64,000 nt of DNA from Nostocales cyanobacterium LEGE 11386 (GCA_015207155.1 JADEXK010000016.1:30727-94726); one strand, 5' to 3'; counted from the stretch's first letter, positions 46,561-56,121 are shown. Notes: a model not told the origin generated them from the letters alone. A program made the numbers and translations.

Positions 46561-46588
46561 TCTTGGGACTTTATAAAAACGGGTATAA

Positions 46589-47383
46589 ATGGTTACTGTA
46601 CGTCGTTGGTGGGATCGGAAATTACTACAATTCGGTTTACTTACTGTAGTGGTAAGTAGTGCCTGGATATTGCGACAGACTCAAGGTCATTTACTGCTGG
46701 AAATGTACCAAGTAATGAGCCGTCCGTTGCAGATGTTACAGACAGGGCCAAGTCCAGAAGAGCGTCTCAATGATGCCCGCTTCTTGGAGTTGCAAACGCG
46801 CATAGCCGATTTAGAAAGTCAAAATCAAAAGCTCCAAAATTTATTAGGCTACGTTCAGGCAGCACCACTCTCATCGCGCCCAATTCCCGCGCGGGTAGTG
46901 GGACGCAGTGCTGACCACTGGTGGCAACAAGTTACCCTGAATCGTGGCTCGAAGGCAGGAATTCAAGAAGGCTATATCGTCAAGACTGATGGTGGATTAG
47001 TGGGTTTGGTAGAAAGTGTAACTCCCAATACTAGCCGCGTGCTATTAATTAGTGACCTCAAAAGTCAAGTGGGTGTAACAATTAGCCGTACCTCAGCCAA
47101 AGGAGTTTTGCGGGGAGATTCCTCGGCAGAAGCGGTGCTGGAGTTTTATGAAAAAGTACCAAATGTGAAAGTGGGAGATTTAGTTTCCACATCTAATTAC
47201 AGTCAAAGATTTCCTGCTGGTTTACCAGTGGGAAGAATTAAGTCTCTAGATTTAAAGAAACTCCCAGCGTCAGTGGCAAGAGTTGAGCTTTTCCCGCCGA
47301 TACTGTCATTGGACTGGGTGGCTGTATATCCAAAGCCCACAAACCAAGAACTAGGAAGGGGACAGGGGACAGGTGACAGGTGA
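46589..47383 (+). CDS. mreC: Rod-shape-determining protein MreC
   Basis: A 264-residue cell-shape protein with an N-terminal transmembrane helix (about 12-30), a coiled coil (LELQTRIADLESQNQKLQNLLGY) and the periplasmic double beta-barrel core (PARVVGRSADHWWQQVTLNRGSKAGIQEG). It includes GLVGLVESVTPNTSRVLLISD. It links MreB filaments to cell-wall synthases. The last dozen residues (LGRGQGTGDR) are encoded by a short GGGACAG/GTGACAG repeat and are not part of the fold. It lies 95 bases after mreB. Confidence 0.92.
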   Translation: MVTVRRWWDRKLLQFGLLTVVVSSAWILRQTQGHLLLEMYQVMSRPLQMLQTGPSPEERLNDARFLELQTRIADLESQNQKLQNLLGYVQAAPLSSRPIPARVVGRSADHWWQQVTLNRGSKAGIQEGYIVKTDGGLVGLVESVTPNTSRVLLISDLKSQVGVTISRTSAKGVLRGDSSAEAVLEFYEKVPNVKVGDLVSTSNYSQRFPAGLPVGRIKSLDLKKLPASVARVELFPPILSLDWVAVYPKPTNQELGRGQGTGDR

Positions 47384-47516
47384 CAGTATTGAAATACAGC
47401 GATTTCACTGGTGTAGAAAAATGGCTAAATATTTAGTCCTTATGCCCTATTAATCACTCAGGATGCATGGGAAAATCTCTTGCCCTGTCCCCTGTCACCT
47501 GTAACCTGTTCCCTAT
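47354..47516. repeat. Inverted GGGACAG/CTGTCCC repeats spanning the mreC-mreD gap
   Basis: A tandem run of ggggacag and gtgacag (about 47354-47387) and a complementary run ccctgtcccctgtcacctgt (about 47483-47505) are separated by about 100 bases. They can pair into a long hairpin that would cover the mreC stop. Confidence 0.6.
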
Positions 47517-47537
47517 TTTTTAATCTATCTCAAAATA

Positions 47538-48176
47538 ATGAAGATACCTTCATTTGGTGGTAACAGGCGTAACAGGCCAAGACCACCACAGCGAAAATTC
47601 AAAATGTTAAATAAGCCACTGGCTCACTGGCATCCCGGCACACGTAGACTGCTAGACTGGGCGGTGACAGTTGGGTCTGTGCTGTTTTGTGTATTGATGT
47701 TACCAACCCGCTTTCCAGGTATGGAATTGTTAGGAATTGGGCCTAATTGGCTGTTAATTTGGGTGGTAGCCTGGAGCGTAAAGCGCTCTGTTTTTTCAGG
47801 AGTATTGGCTGGTATAGTTTTAGGACTACTTCAGGATGCGATGACAGCACCTCATCCTACTCATGCTGTCACTCTGGGATTAGTGGGATTGCTGACAGGC
47901 TTACTGCAAAAGCAGCGTTTTATCCAAGAAGATTTTATTTCTATTGCCTTAATTGTTTTTGTGATGGCAGTTTTGGCAGAAACTGTCTTTGGGTTGCAAT
48001 TAACTTTGACGAGCGATGTCTATGGCGGGCCAAGCCTACGCAAAGCGGAATACATTTGGGCATATTACCAACGAGTCACCTTGGCTTCTGCTATTCTCAG
48101 TAGTCTTTGGGCACCTGTGGTTTATTATCCCCTAAATCTTTGGTGGCAGAAAATGAAATTTTTAGAGCAAAACTAG
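47538..48176 (+). CDS. mreD: Rod-shape-determining protein MreD
   Basis: A 212-residue membrane protein with five or six helices (WAVTVGSVLFCVLMLP, LLIWVVAWSVKRSVFSGVLAGIVLGLLQDAM, FISIALIVFVMAVLAETVF). It completes the MreBCD complex. The N-terminal 30 residues are basic (RRNRPRPPQRKFK) and longer than in enterobacteria, as usual in cyanobacteria. The Asp in GLLQDAM is the conserved family residue. A terminator follows. Confidence 0.88.
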   Translation: MKIPSFGGNRRNRPRPPQRKFKMLNKPLAHWHPGTRRLLDWAVTVGSVLFCVLMLPTRFPGMELLGIGPNWLLIWVVAWSVKRSVFSGVLAGIVLGLLQDAMTAPHPTHAVTLGLVGLLTGLLQKQRFIQEDFISIALIVFVMAVLAETVFGLQLTLTSDVYGGPSLRKAEYIWAYYQRVTLASAILSSLWAPVVYYPLNLWWQKMKFLEQN

Positions 48177-48194
48177 GGCATAGGGAGTGGTGAC

Positions 48195-48231
48195 TGGGGA
48201 GTGGGAAAAATATTTCTACTCCCCACTTTTT
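48195..48231 (+). terminator. Rho-independent terminator of the mre operon
   Basis: tggggagt (48195-48202) pairs with actcccca (48218-48225) and is followed by CTTTTT. It lies about 20 bases beyond the mreD stop. Confidence 0.65.
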
Positions 48232-48405
48232 GATGTTCACTCCTAAATTTTTCGAGAAATTGGGCAAACCCTGGCAATATTGATTCAAGCTAGAGTTGAG
48301 TAAGATACCTCATGACCAACAATAGCGCCTGGATATTACTGTTTAACTATTACAACAAAAGCAGCTAGGCTAGCGTGCAAAATACTTACAGTATCACCCA
48401 AAATT

Positions 48406-49632
48406 ATGGATAATTTCCCAGTGGTCGCTCAAGCAGATGCATCTTTACCCAATTACACTCAAGATAATGGGCTTCAAGTGCGATCGCCTGTTGAATCTTC
48501 ACCAGCTAAAGAAAGAATGGGCAGTGACTTTGACCGGGCGATGATGCAGCGATGTTTGGAACTTGCTCGCCATGCTTTGGGACGCACTTCACCAAATCCG
48601 TTAGTGGGGGCGGTGGTTGTCAAAGATGGGGAAATTGTCGGGGAAGGGTTTCATCCCCGTGCAGGTGAGCCTCATGCAGAGGTTTTTGCCTTAAAAGCAG
48701 CAGGTGTTGGTGCAGCCTCAACCCAAGAAAATCGCGCTTGTGGTGCTACAGTCTACGTCAATCTTGAGCCTTGCAATCACCACGGACGCACTCCCCCTTG
48801 TTCAGAAGCGTTGATAGCAGCTGGTGTTGCCAAGGTAGTTGTAGGTATGGTTGATCCTAATCCCTTGGTAGCTGGCGGTGGTATTGCTCGTTTACGCGCT
48901 GCTGGGGTAGAGGTAGTGGTGGGAGTAGAAGCCGAAGCCTGTTATCAGCTAAATGAAGCTTTTGTTCATCGCATTCTCTACAAACGACCTTTGGGGATTT
49001 TGAAATATGCCATGACTTTAGATGGCAAAATTGCGACTACATCTGGTCACAGTGCTTGGGTAACTAATCAAGATGCCCGTAGTGAAGTTCATCAACTACG
49101 GGCAGCGTGTGATGCCATAATTGTCGGTGGCAATACAGTACGACAAGATAATCCTTATTTAACCAGTCATCAGGTGGGAGCGCATAATCCCCTGCGGGTG
49201 GTGATGAGTCGTCATCTCAACTTACCTAAAGATGCCCGCCTGTGGCAAACTGTGGAGGCTCCCACCTTGGTGTTGACAGAGGAAGGCAGCTCACCCGATT
49301 TTCAAAAATTCTTGCTCAAACAGGGAGTTGAGGTGATGGAGTTAACATCGCTCACACCGGAGCAGGTGATGGCACATTTATACGATCGCGGTTTTTGTAG
49401 CGTGTTGTGGGAATGTGGTGGTACTTTAGCCGCTAGTGCGATCGCTCAAGGTGCAGTACAAAAAATCCTGGCTTTTATTGCTCCTAAAATCATTGGTGGT
49501 AGCCATGCTCCCACACCTGTAGGTGACTTAGGTTTTACCACCATGACAGAGGCGCTGCCCTTAGAACGTGTTCGTTGGCGTGTGGTAGGTTCTGATTGTT
49601 TAGTTGAAGGTTATTTGCCTCAAAAAAATTAA
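48406..49632 (+). CDS. ribD: Bifunctional riboflavin biosynthesis deaminase/reductase
   Basis: A 408-residue enzyme for the second and third steps of riboflavin synthesis. The N-terminal cytidine-deaminase-like domain has the zinc motif HAE (90-92) and PCNHHGRTPPC with Cys123 and Cys132. The C-terminal DHFR-like reductase domain begins near residue 195 (RPLGILKYAMTLDGKIATTSGHS) and has ECGGTLAASAI near the end. The first 40 residues (to about Met38) are low-complexity and absent from most RibD proteins, so the true start may be ATG 48517. It has no neighbour in the pathway. Confidence 0.94.
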   Translation: MDNFPVVAQADASLPNYTQDNGLQVRSPVESSPAKERMGSDFDRAMMQRCLELARHALGRTSPNPLVGAVVVKDGEIVGEGFHPRAGEPHAEVFALKAAGVGAASTQENRACGATVYVNLEPCNHHGRTPPCSEALIAAGVAKVVVGMVDPNPLVAGGGIARLRAAGVEVVVGVEAEACYQLNEAFVHRILYKRPLGILKYAMTLDGKIATTSGHSAWVTNQDARSEVHQLRAACDAIIVGGNTVRQDNPYLTSHQVGAHNPLRVVMSRHLNLPKDARLWQTVEAPTLVLTEEGSSPDFQKFLLKQGVEVMELTSLTPEQVMAHLYDRGFCSVLWECGGTLAASAIAQGAVQKILAFIAPKIIGGSHAPTPVGDLGFTTMTEALPLERVRWRVVGSDCLVEGYLPQKN

Positions 49633-49696
49633 TAGTTCATAGTCCGTAGCCAATAGTTATTACTATTGACTGTGGACTAATGCAACTTTATTACTA

Positions 49697-49912
49697 TTAA
49701 CACTGGCGTTCATAAGCAATATCACGTATGAGTGATAGCCGAGATTGAATGTAATCACTGAGAAAATCAGTTTCTTTGGGATCTAACAACGCTTGCGTTG
49801 TTGTTTGTTTTACCAGCCATTGTACCAAGCTAGCATCGTCCATCTGCAATAGGGTCTTGGTTTGGGAGTTTTCAACCACAGACCAAAGCTGACGCAGAAT
49901 TTTAGGAGTCAT
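49697..49912 (-). CDS. Small cyanobacterial protein, function unknown
   Basis: A 71-residue all-helical protein, MTPKILRQLWSVVENSQTKT at the start and LSLIRDIAYERQC at the end. Three amphipathic helices are likely. There is no motif I recognise. It has a proper start and good composition, and stands alone between convergent ribD and upstream queD. Size and context suggest a small regulator or partner subunit, without evidence which. Confidence 0.6.
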   Translation of the reverse strand: MTPKILRQLWSVVENSQTKTLLQMDDASLVQWLVKQTTTQALLDPKETDFLSDYIQSRLSLIRDIAYERQC

Positions 49913-50215
49913 TAAGACCTCAAGTTAATCATTAGCTTAGTTGTTTTTAGATTACACAATTTCAGCAACAGCTTACGACTTGAATGTACAAGCTGAGATA
50001 AGTATTATTAAAAACTTAATAGAGAGATTTATAACTTTATGAAGATTAAGAATTGGGCAACTGCATCGATAAATTCACAAAAATTTACTTAATACTGTTT
50101 TGCAGTGTGGCGATTGCGATTGGGATTACGAGTTTAATAAAGAATTGCCGATAAACCTCAGCACCAACTAAAATCTAACATTTTTAATTACGAATTATGA
50201 ATTACAAATTACGAA
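49913..50215. other. Spacer upstream of the small protein, downstream of queD
   Basis: AT-rich. The end (about 50186-50219) is a tandem acgaatta/attacgaatt repeat that runs up to the queD stop. No gene or RNA seen. Confidence 0.4.
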
Positions 50216-50605
50216 TTAGTCTTCTTCGTACTCCACCCAACTATTAGGTGTTTCCGAAACATGTACTTTTAGTTGCACATCTGGTGGTATCCGTTTCTTA
50301 GTTTCATCATAAATATATTTGGCAATCATCTCAGCCGTGGTTTCATACTCATGGGGCATGACTTCATTGAGAACACAGTGATCTAGTCCGCCTTTAGTCA
50401 CATCTTGTTTTGCCCAACGTAAGGTTCTAAAGTCAGCTACCATCACTGGATGCGGGCAATAATCTGAAGAGTGTAGTTGTGTTGATATAGCCTCAATGTG
50501 GACTTTATAAGTGTGCCCGTGCATCCGACCGCAAGGGCCATTGTAATCTTTGATATAGTGCGCGCTGTCAAATGTGAATTCGGTTACTAGTTTCCATTTA
50601 GGCAT
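50216..50605 (-). CDS. queD: 6-carboxytetrahydropterin synthase (QueD)
   Basis: A 129-residue T-fold enzyme for the second step from GTP to preQ0, the precursor of queuosine and 7-deazaguanine. The zinc His residues are His16 (DSAHYI) and His29/His31 in MHGH. The catalytic Cys is Cys25 (GPCGRMHGH). The Glu near the end (VEYEED) completes the site. It is a monocistronic gene. It lies about 300 bases from the dienelactone hydrolase and 1.1 kb from the start of the convergent end of the helicase gene. No queC, queE or queF is visible in the window. Confidence 0.9.
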   Translation of the reverse strand: MPKWKLVTEFTFDSAHYIKDYNGPCGRMHGHTYKVHIEAISTQLHSSDYCPHPVMVADFRTLRWAKQDVTKGGLDHCVLNEVMPHEYETTAEMIAKYIYDETKKRIPPDVQLKVHVSETPNSWVEYEED

Positions 50606-50911
50606 CTCAATATCACCTTGTAGCCAATTCTTAAATAAATTTTTATGTTACTTATTTATATGATTACAGATACTTTTGAGGTTCTGCCAAGTAAATTTTA
50701 GATTTAATTCATGTTTATTGATAAAAACCAGAAAATGTGCTGGATAAGAACTCCATATATTACAGAAAAGTATGTAAAGATATCTTGCATATTGCCGACT
50801 AGGCAAATAATTAAAGGTGTACATGAATTCGTCACAGTAGTCAGCCCTGCTAAATTTTATTTAACTGCTGTAGAAGGTAATTTTGCCAGCATTTATCTGG
50901 AGTCAAAAAAA
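50606..50911. other. Region upstream of the dienelactone hydrolase
   Basis: AT-rich. The open frame of the hydrolase extends back to 50711, but the extra 67 residues have no family resemblance, so I treat this as leader or spacer. It also carries the promoter of queD on the other strand. Confidence 0.4.
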
Positions 50912-51652
50912 GTGCAAATTACAAAACGCAATGTCGAATTGAGAGTAAATGACAGTTTAATGCGTGTTTATGTAGCATCTCCCAAGCCAGTAGGAACTTA
51001 CCCAGGTATTGTGTTTTACAGCGATATTTATCAGTTAGGTAGTGCGATGATTCGTTTAGTTAACTACTTAGCAGGATATGGCTATGTAGTGGCAGCACCA
51101 GAAATTTTTCATCACCTTGAGCCTGTTGGTTCAGTTATTGAACCAGATGATTTGGGTAGAATGCGAGGCAATGACGATGCACGCCGCACGCCGATAGCCA
51201 GCCATGATGCAGATTGTCTGGCTGTAATTGATTTTCTGCAAAGAGAAAGTTCAGTTTCTCCAGGCAAAATTGGCAGTTTAGGCTTTTGTATTGGTGGACA
51301 TCTAGCCTTTCGAGCAGCCTTGCAAAACAAAATTAGGGCAGCAGTTTGCTGCTACCCTACTGGTATTCCTAGTGGCAAGTTGGGTCAGGGGGTAGCTGAC
51401 ACCATCAACCGGGTAAGTGAAATCACAGGTGAGATGTTGATGGTGTTCGGTACTCTTGACCCTCATATTCCGGAGAATGACCGTCACACCTTAATCAAAG
51501 CCCTAGAGAATGCTGGGGTACCTCACAGGATTCTGTTATATGAAGCAGAGCATACCTTCATGCGTGACGATGGTTATCGTTATGATTCGGCGGCGGCTAC
51601 TTCTGCTTGGGCGGAAATAGTAGCATTCTGGGAACGGGTGTTTGCGGACTGA
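50912..51652 (+). CDS. Dienelactone hydrolase family protein
   Basis: A 246-residue alpha/beta hydrolase of the DLH type. The nucleophile is Cys126 in GFCIGGHLAF (numbered from the GTG at 50912), Asp183 in GTLDPHIP and His214 in EAEHTFM, a complete Cys-Asp-His triad. The family size is about 240 residues, which fits the GTG start (GGAG 9 bases upstream) better than the ATG at 50711. It is a general hydrolase of lactones or esters, and the natural substrate is unknown. It is convergent with the large helicase gene, 24 bases away. Confidence 0.88.
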   Translation: MQITKRNVELRVNDSLMRVYVASPKPVGTYPGIVFYSDIYQLGSAMIRLVNYLAGYGYVVAAPEIFHHLEPVGSVIEPDDLGRMRGNDDARRTPIASHDADCLAVIDFLQRESSVSPGKIGSLGFCIGGHLAFRAALQNKIRAAVCCYPTGIPSGKLGQGVADTINRVSEITGEMLMVFGTLDPHIPENDRHTLIKALENAGVPHRILLYEAEHTFMRDDGYRYDSAAATSAWAEIVAFWERVFAD

Positions 51653-51676
51653 AGTAGAGTTGAAATTGTCTGTTTT

Positions 51677-54600
51677 TCACTCAAATTGCATAGGCGATCG
51701 CCCTGATACAATCATGAAACCTACAGAATCAAGCCTGATCTGCGGCTGGCGGATGCCCTCCAAAATCGCTGCACTCAATGCAGTTTCTATCTTTAACTCT
51801 TCAGCCAGAGTCCGATCCCAAGTTTGCCGGTTCAGGCGGAGGCGTAATTGTTCTACCCTTTTGCTTAATTTCTGCTCGGCAACTTTACTACATTTTTGGT
51901 GTAAAGCGATAAAATTGGGGCGATCGCAGAGTAATTCTAAAGAAGTACGACGCGCTTGCTGGCAGAAGCTGGCCCACTCACTAGCATCAACAAAATCATC
52001 AATAATTCCTAAGCGCTCTTTAGCTAAATTGTAATCTCGGCACTTATCACTGTTTTTGTATTTATATGGTCGTTGCAGAATATTTAAAAGTGCTTCATCT
52101 TCAACAACGCATACTGGCTGGCTGCGACCATCAATAAAAACAGTTTCCATAGTTGGGGGTAATAAAGCATCAACACGCCGTTTCAAGATTTTATCTTGAG
52201 AATTATCTAGGTTGTAAGTTTTTAAAATTTGCCGGGCAACTTCTAAGTTTGTTTCAACTACATAATTGAAGCGAAAACCAAACCATTCTTTACCTGATGC
52301 AGGATTCCAAGAGTCATCAGTGCGCCAGATGGCAAAAGCTTTACCTCTGTCGTCCCAATTTATATAGTTGACGAGTGATTCTACCAATCCTTCTCCAATG
52401 CGGAAGAGTTTAATACCAGAATTTTGGTTCGCTACTCGGCGATTATAAGTACCAAATTGGTCAGTATTATTATTCGCGAAGTGAGTTTTCAACTCATCTA
52501 CAGAAACCAAAGTGCGCGTTGTCGGTTGATAACGTTTTACTTCTGCTGAATTGGGATTGTTAACTGACTTAAATCCCAGCGCGTCACAAATCCAGCCTTC
52601 AATTGCCTGTTTAATTTCTAAATGACAGGCATCATAATTATCTAGGTCTTGAAAATACTGATGGGTATTTTCATCAAGAGTATCAATTTCATCAAGTGCA
52701 TTCTGTTCGCTAATTCTCACTGTTTCGGCGGTAATTTGTTGCTGAATTGGCTCAATCATTGCTAATAATCCAGCAGCACTTGATTGGAATAACGTTGTTT
52801 CTAGCTCTGCCAATTTTTCATCCACATAAAACTGGAGACTGGCAATTGATTGCTCAAAAATACCAAACCCATTTTTTAAGAGTTGATACCAGGCATTTTG
52901 AGGGCTATCCTCCAAATAAGGGCCAAGAAATACACAAGATTGGACGCCAATTTTGCTGCCAATGCGGTCAAATCTGCCGATGCGTTGTTCTAATTGATTA
53001 GGCGACCATGGGACATCAAAGTGGATGAAGCAGTCAGCAAACTGGAAGTTAAGTCCTTCTTCCCCAGAGCGATCGCATACCAAAATAAAGCAGCTAGGAT
53101 TATCCTTAAACCGCTTGATGTTTTCTTCAACTTTTTCTCGTGATTCTCCCAATTGATGGCTAGCAACTGTTTCTTCACCGAAGCTACGAGATAAACAGCG
53201 CACAATTTCTGTACAAGATTGCCCAAAACTTGTAAAAATTACAAATTTGGGCAAGATATCACCGGGAATTGGTCTGCGAATTCTATGCTGTATTCTTGTT
53301 AGCAATTCTTGCTTATTGCGGCGAACAGTTGGCGCAATTTTGAAATATGCAGCTAGCTGATTTAGCAGTACTGTTTTTAGATTTTCTTGTCGGTCTCCGT
53401 CTTCTACAGGCTGACGCAGAATTTTTAGTAAGGATTGCAGAATCTCTGCTTCCTCTGGGAATTTAGGGGTTGTAGTCAAGATGCAAAGATCATCTTCGGG
53501 AAATTCCTGGATGAGTTTGGCAGGGACTTTACCGCTTAAACGTGCGGTAATTACCTCTTCTAGAATTCCTAACCAAGTACCAGCAGCCAAGAATAATAAG
53601 AGAAAAATGCGCTGATATGGCTTTTCTGGAGGAGCAACAGTCCGCCATCGTTCCATGAGTTCATGAATATCCAGCGATCGCTCATCTAAATCATATTCTT
53701 CTTTAGGCGTGACATCGCGGTCAAATATGACATCTTCCACCGCAGTCCGACGGTTACGCAGCATTCGGCGGTGCAGTCGATAGGTATCGCTGATGTGAGT
53801 GCGAATGGCGCGGATAATTTTATCTGGTGCAGGGGAGTTTGTTTGTAAACAACTTGCTAAATTATCCGCCAGAGTCATCAAATACTCATCCTCAGCAAAC
53901 AAATTTCGCAGTTGCTTGAGGTTGGTTTGCAAAACATCAGTATTTACACCTTCTCTAAATGAGAGGAGAACTTTACCGATTTCCTGGCAATTTTCCACTC
54001 TGGCGCGAAAACCCGCCAAATCATTGAGTTGATAGGTTGTAGGATCGAGCAAATGCAGCATTGCTAGAAAATCCTGCTCGTGGTTGAGGACAGGAGTGGC
54101 AGATAATAAAAGCAAGCGATCGCTTTTATGAGCCAGATTTTTACAAGTCTCAAAACGTTGGCGCATTGCTGCATCCTTAGAGGTTGCCATTGCCGCGATA
54201 TGGTGCGCTTCATCTAAGATTAAGCAGCCAATATTCGCTTTCTGGTTGATTCTATGAATATCTTCAACCGCCAGCACCACCACCCGTTTGCCAAAATGAG
54301 AGATGTAAAACTTATTTTCTAACTCAGTCCGCCATTGTGGAAGCAAATATTGCGGAACTAACACCACCGCCCCTCTTTTTGGCTCATCTAGCAGGTATTG
54401 ACGGAGAATCGCCCCGGCTTCGATAGTTTTTCCGAGTCCCACCTCATCTGCTAACAAATAGCGCTGAATCGGGTCTTCTAGTACGCGCCGGACAACTTCA
54501 ACTTGGTGAGGATAAAGGTCTATGTTCGCCGAAATTAGCCCCGTCATCCCACGACTCACCGCGCGTTGCTGAATCAAGCATTTCACAAAAGCCAATCTTT

Positions 54601-54988
54601 TATCGTGAAAATAAGGCGTTTCATGACCCTTGATTGCCAGAGTTTCAATGGGGTCGGTGGTGGGTAGATTGCAACGGACATAAATTTCTTGCTCAGTGGC
54701 AATTGTAGATTTCTTATCAGGCAAATCAATTTGATACATCTCTGTATCTTCGTCCCAAGCAAAAACTCTGCCAATTATCCATGTATCTTGGGTTTCTGAG
54801 CTAATGTAGCATCGAGTCTGAGGCTGAAGCCTGACTGGAGATAGTGAATCTAAAGGCAAAGTTTTTTGGAGGCGTTGCCCTCCTGAGCAGAAATACTCAA
54901 CGATCACATCGCTATGAGATATTTCAGTAACTTTTCCTATTCCCAAATAGTTGTTCTGGGACTGCACCAATGAACCAAGCTCAATCAT
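51677..54988 (-). CDS. Snf2/RapA-like helicase, DpdE-like
   Basis: An 1103-residue SF2 helicase. The N-terminal 110 residues are two small beta (SH3/Tudor-like) domains (LGSLVQSQNNYLGIGKVTEISHSDVIVEYF), as in RapA-type RNA-polymerase helicases. The first motor lobe has Walker A DEVGLGKT (181-188), DEAH (259-262) and SAT (296-298). A long helical insert follows (about 300-600). The second lobe has DRSGEEGLNFQFADCFIHFD and QRIGRFDRIGS. The C-terminal 400 residues are alpha/beta with no domain known to me. The overall design resembles DpdE of 7-deazaguanine DNA-modification clusters, but no other dpd gene is near. It is probably a DNA- or RNA-translocating remodeller, and possibly defence-related. 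Confidence 0.82.
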   Translation of the reverse strand: MIELGSLVQSQNNYLGIGKVTEISHSDVIVEYFCSGGQRLQKTLPLDSLSPVRLQPQTRCYISSETQDTWIIGRVFAWDEDTEMYQIDLPDKKSTIATEQEIYVRCNLPTTDPIETLAIKGHETPYFHDKRLAFVKCLIQQRAVSRGMTGLISANIDLYPHQVEVVRRVLEDPIQRYLLADEVGLGKTIEAGAILRQYLLDEPKRGAVVLVPQYLLPQWRTELENKFYISHFGKRVVVLAVEDIHRINQKANIGCLILDEAHHIAAMATSKDAAMRQRFETCKNLAHKSDRLLLLSATPVLNHEQDFLAMLHLLDPTTYQLNDLAGFRARVENCQEIGKVLLSFREGVNTDVLQTNLKQLRNLFAEDEYLMTLADNLASCLQTNSPAPDKIIRAIRTHISDTYRLHRRMLRNRRTAVEDVIFDRDVTPKEEYDLDERSLDIHELMERWRTVAPPEKPYQRIFLLLFLAAGTWLGILEEVITARLSGKVPAKLIQEFPEDDLCILTTTPKFPEEAEILQSLLKILRQPVEDGDRQENLKTVLLNQLAAYFKIAPTVRRNKQELLTRIQHRIRRPIPGDILPKFVIFTSFGQSCTEIVRCLSRSFGEETVASHQLGESREKVEENIKRFKDNPSCFILVCDRSGEEGLNFQFADCFIHFDVPWSPNQLEQRIGRFDRIGSKIGVQSCVFLGPYLEDSPQNAWYQLLKNGFGIFEQSIASLQFYVDEKLAELETTLFQSSAAGLLAMIEPIQQQITAETVRISEQNALDEIDTLDENTHQYFQDLDNYDACHLEIKQAIEGWICDALGFKSVNNPNSAEVKRYQPTTRTLVSVDELKTHFANNNTDQFGTYNRRVANQNSGIKLFRIGEGLVESLVNYINWDDRGKAFAIWRTDDSWNPASGKEWFGFRFNYVVETNLEVARQILKTYNLDNSQDKILKRRVDALLPPTMETVFIDGRSQPVCVVEDEALLNILQRPYKYKNSDKCRDYNLAKERLGIIDDFVDASEWASFCQQARRTSLELLCDRPNFIALHQKCSKVAEQKLSKRVEQLRLRLNRQTWDRTLAEELKIETALSAAILEGIRQPQIRLDSVGFMIVSGRSPMQFE

Positions 54989-55257
54989 AGTTCCAGTTAT
55001 CTGAAGATCCTAAGAGAAATTACTACGCCAACAGCAATAGCAGCTCTCCAGACTAGCTTGAACAGACGGATCTCGCAACTTCAAAAAGAGGCAGGGAAAG
55101 ATGGGAAGATAAGAGGATAGAGGGATAGGGGGATCAAGGAACTCAAAATGTTGAGTGCAACAGATGAGCGCTGCGGCTCTATCGCTATGATTAAGTCAGA
55201 ACCTCATCAGAGCTATATAGAACAATTCCTGAAAGCTGATATTGGTAAAGGTGAACA
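54989..55257. other. Spacer between the helicase and the following gene
   Basis: It holds G/A-rich repeat words (gaggatagagggatagggg, about 55110-55130). No gene is present. It is a divergent promoter region. Confidence 0.4.
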
Positions 55258-55593
55258 ATGGTAACGACAGTTGTCGTGATTAACACCCTCATTTCGCTGA
55301 TACTACTTTACGTAGCTTGGCAAGTCTGGAAACTAAAGCAACGGATAGGGCGGATAGCTGATAAACTGACTGTCTATGAACATGTTACTCATGCGGCATT
55401 GTATCAAGCACCCAAAAATATTGATGCTAGCCAGCAGCAGATTCGTCACTTACGCCAGAGCAACCAAGGGCTACAAGTACAGATCCAACAAGTGCGGCAA
55501 ATTATCACTCTGCTATTTTTAGGCCGCCGATTCTGGCGGCGATCTTTGCGGAGGACAGGGTTGACTTTAGGAAAAAAGACAGTCGCCAAATAA
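55258..55593 (+). CDS. Single-helix membrane protein with basic tail, unknown
   Basis: A 111-residue protein with an N-terminal transmembrane helix (VVVINTLISLILLYVAWQVW, about 5-24), a coiled-coil stretch (QQQIRHLRQSNQGLQVQIQQVRQII) and a short Arg-rich C-terminus (RRFWRRSLRRTGL). It is the first gene of a run with YtxH and DUF948 proteins, so an envelope or membrane role is likely. The family is not known to me beyond that. Confidence 0.75.
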   Translation: MVTTVVVINTLISLILLYVAWQVWKLKQRIGRIADKLTVYEHVTHAALYQAPKNIDASQQQIRHLRQSNQGLQVQIQQVRQIITLLFLGRRFWRRSLRRTGLTLGKKTVAK

Positions 55594-55770
55594 GGGACGG
55601 ACAAAATAAAACAAATAAAAAAATAACTAATCGCTACTTATTTTTTGGAGTTCTCTAAAAGCAATATTGTTGCCTGATATCTTGTCACGATACATTAATT
55701 AGATAAAATCAGTTGGACTTGCAAGGGGAGAAAACACACCTAAAATGGGTGTAAGGAGAGAAACACTAAT

Positions 55771-56121
55771 ATGTCTAATAACCGTTCTGGAGTATTTATT
55801 GGTGGTTTGATGCTGGGAGCTACTATCGGTGCTTTGACTGGTTTGCTTGTGGCTCCACGTACAGGGCGCGAAACGCGGAAAATTTTGCAAAAATCTGCCA
55901 ATGCCATCCCAGAATTGGCAGAAGATTTATCAACAAGTGTACAAATCCAGGCAGATCGTCTATCTGCCAGCGCACTGCGAAACTGGGATGATACATTAGA
56001 AAGACTACGGGAAGCGATCGCTGCTGGTGTAGATGCTAGTCAACGCGAAAGTCAAATCTTGAAGCAGCAACAAGCTCAACAAGATTCAGACTCTCTTTCC
56101 CAGCAATTAGAACGCTCATAG
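55771..56121 (+). CDS. YtxH-domain protein
   Basis: A 116-residue protein with the YtxH signature: a Gly-rich transmembrane helix (GVFIGGLMLGATIGALTGLLVAP, about 7-29) followed by RTGRETRKILQKSA. An amphipathic helical tail makes up the rest, ending in a Gln-rich stretch. YtxH proteins are small envelope-associated stress proteins in Bacillus. The next gene follows 11 bases later, so it is cotranscribed. The gene before it is 177 bases upstream. Confidence 0.87.
   Translation: MSNNRSGVFIGGLMLGATIGALTGLLVAPRTGRETRKILQKSANAIPELAEDLSTSVQIQADRLSASALRNWDDTLERLREAIAAGVDASQRESQILKQQQAQQDSDSLSQQLERS

Noticed and set aside
50711..50911. N-terminal extension of the dienelactone hydrolase
   Set aside because: The extra 67 residues match no part of the family, and the GTG at 50912 has a GGAG sequence at good spacing.
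50216..54988. A complete Dpd DNA-modification island
   Set aside because: Only queD and one DpdE-like helicase are present; dpdA and the other genes are absent and the dienelactone hydrolase is unrelated.
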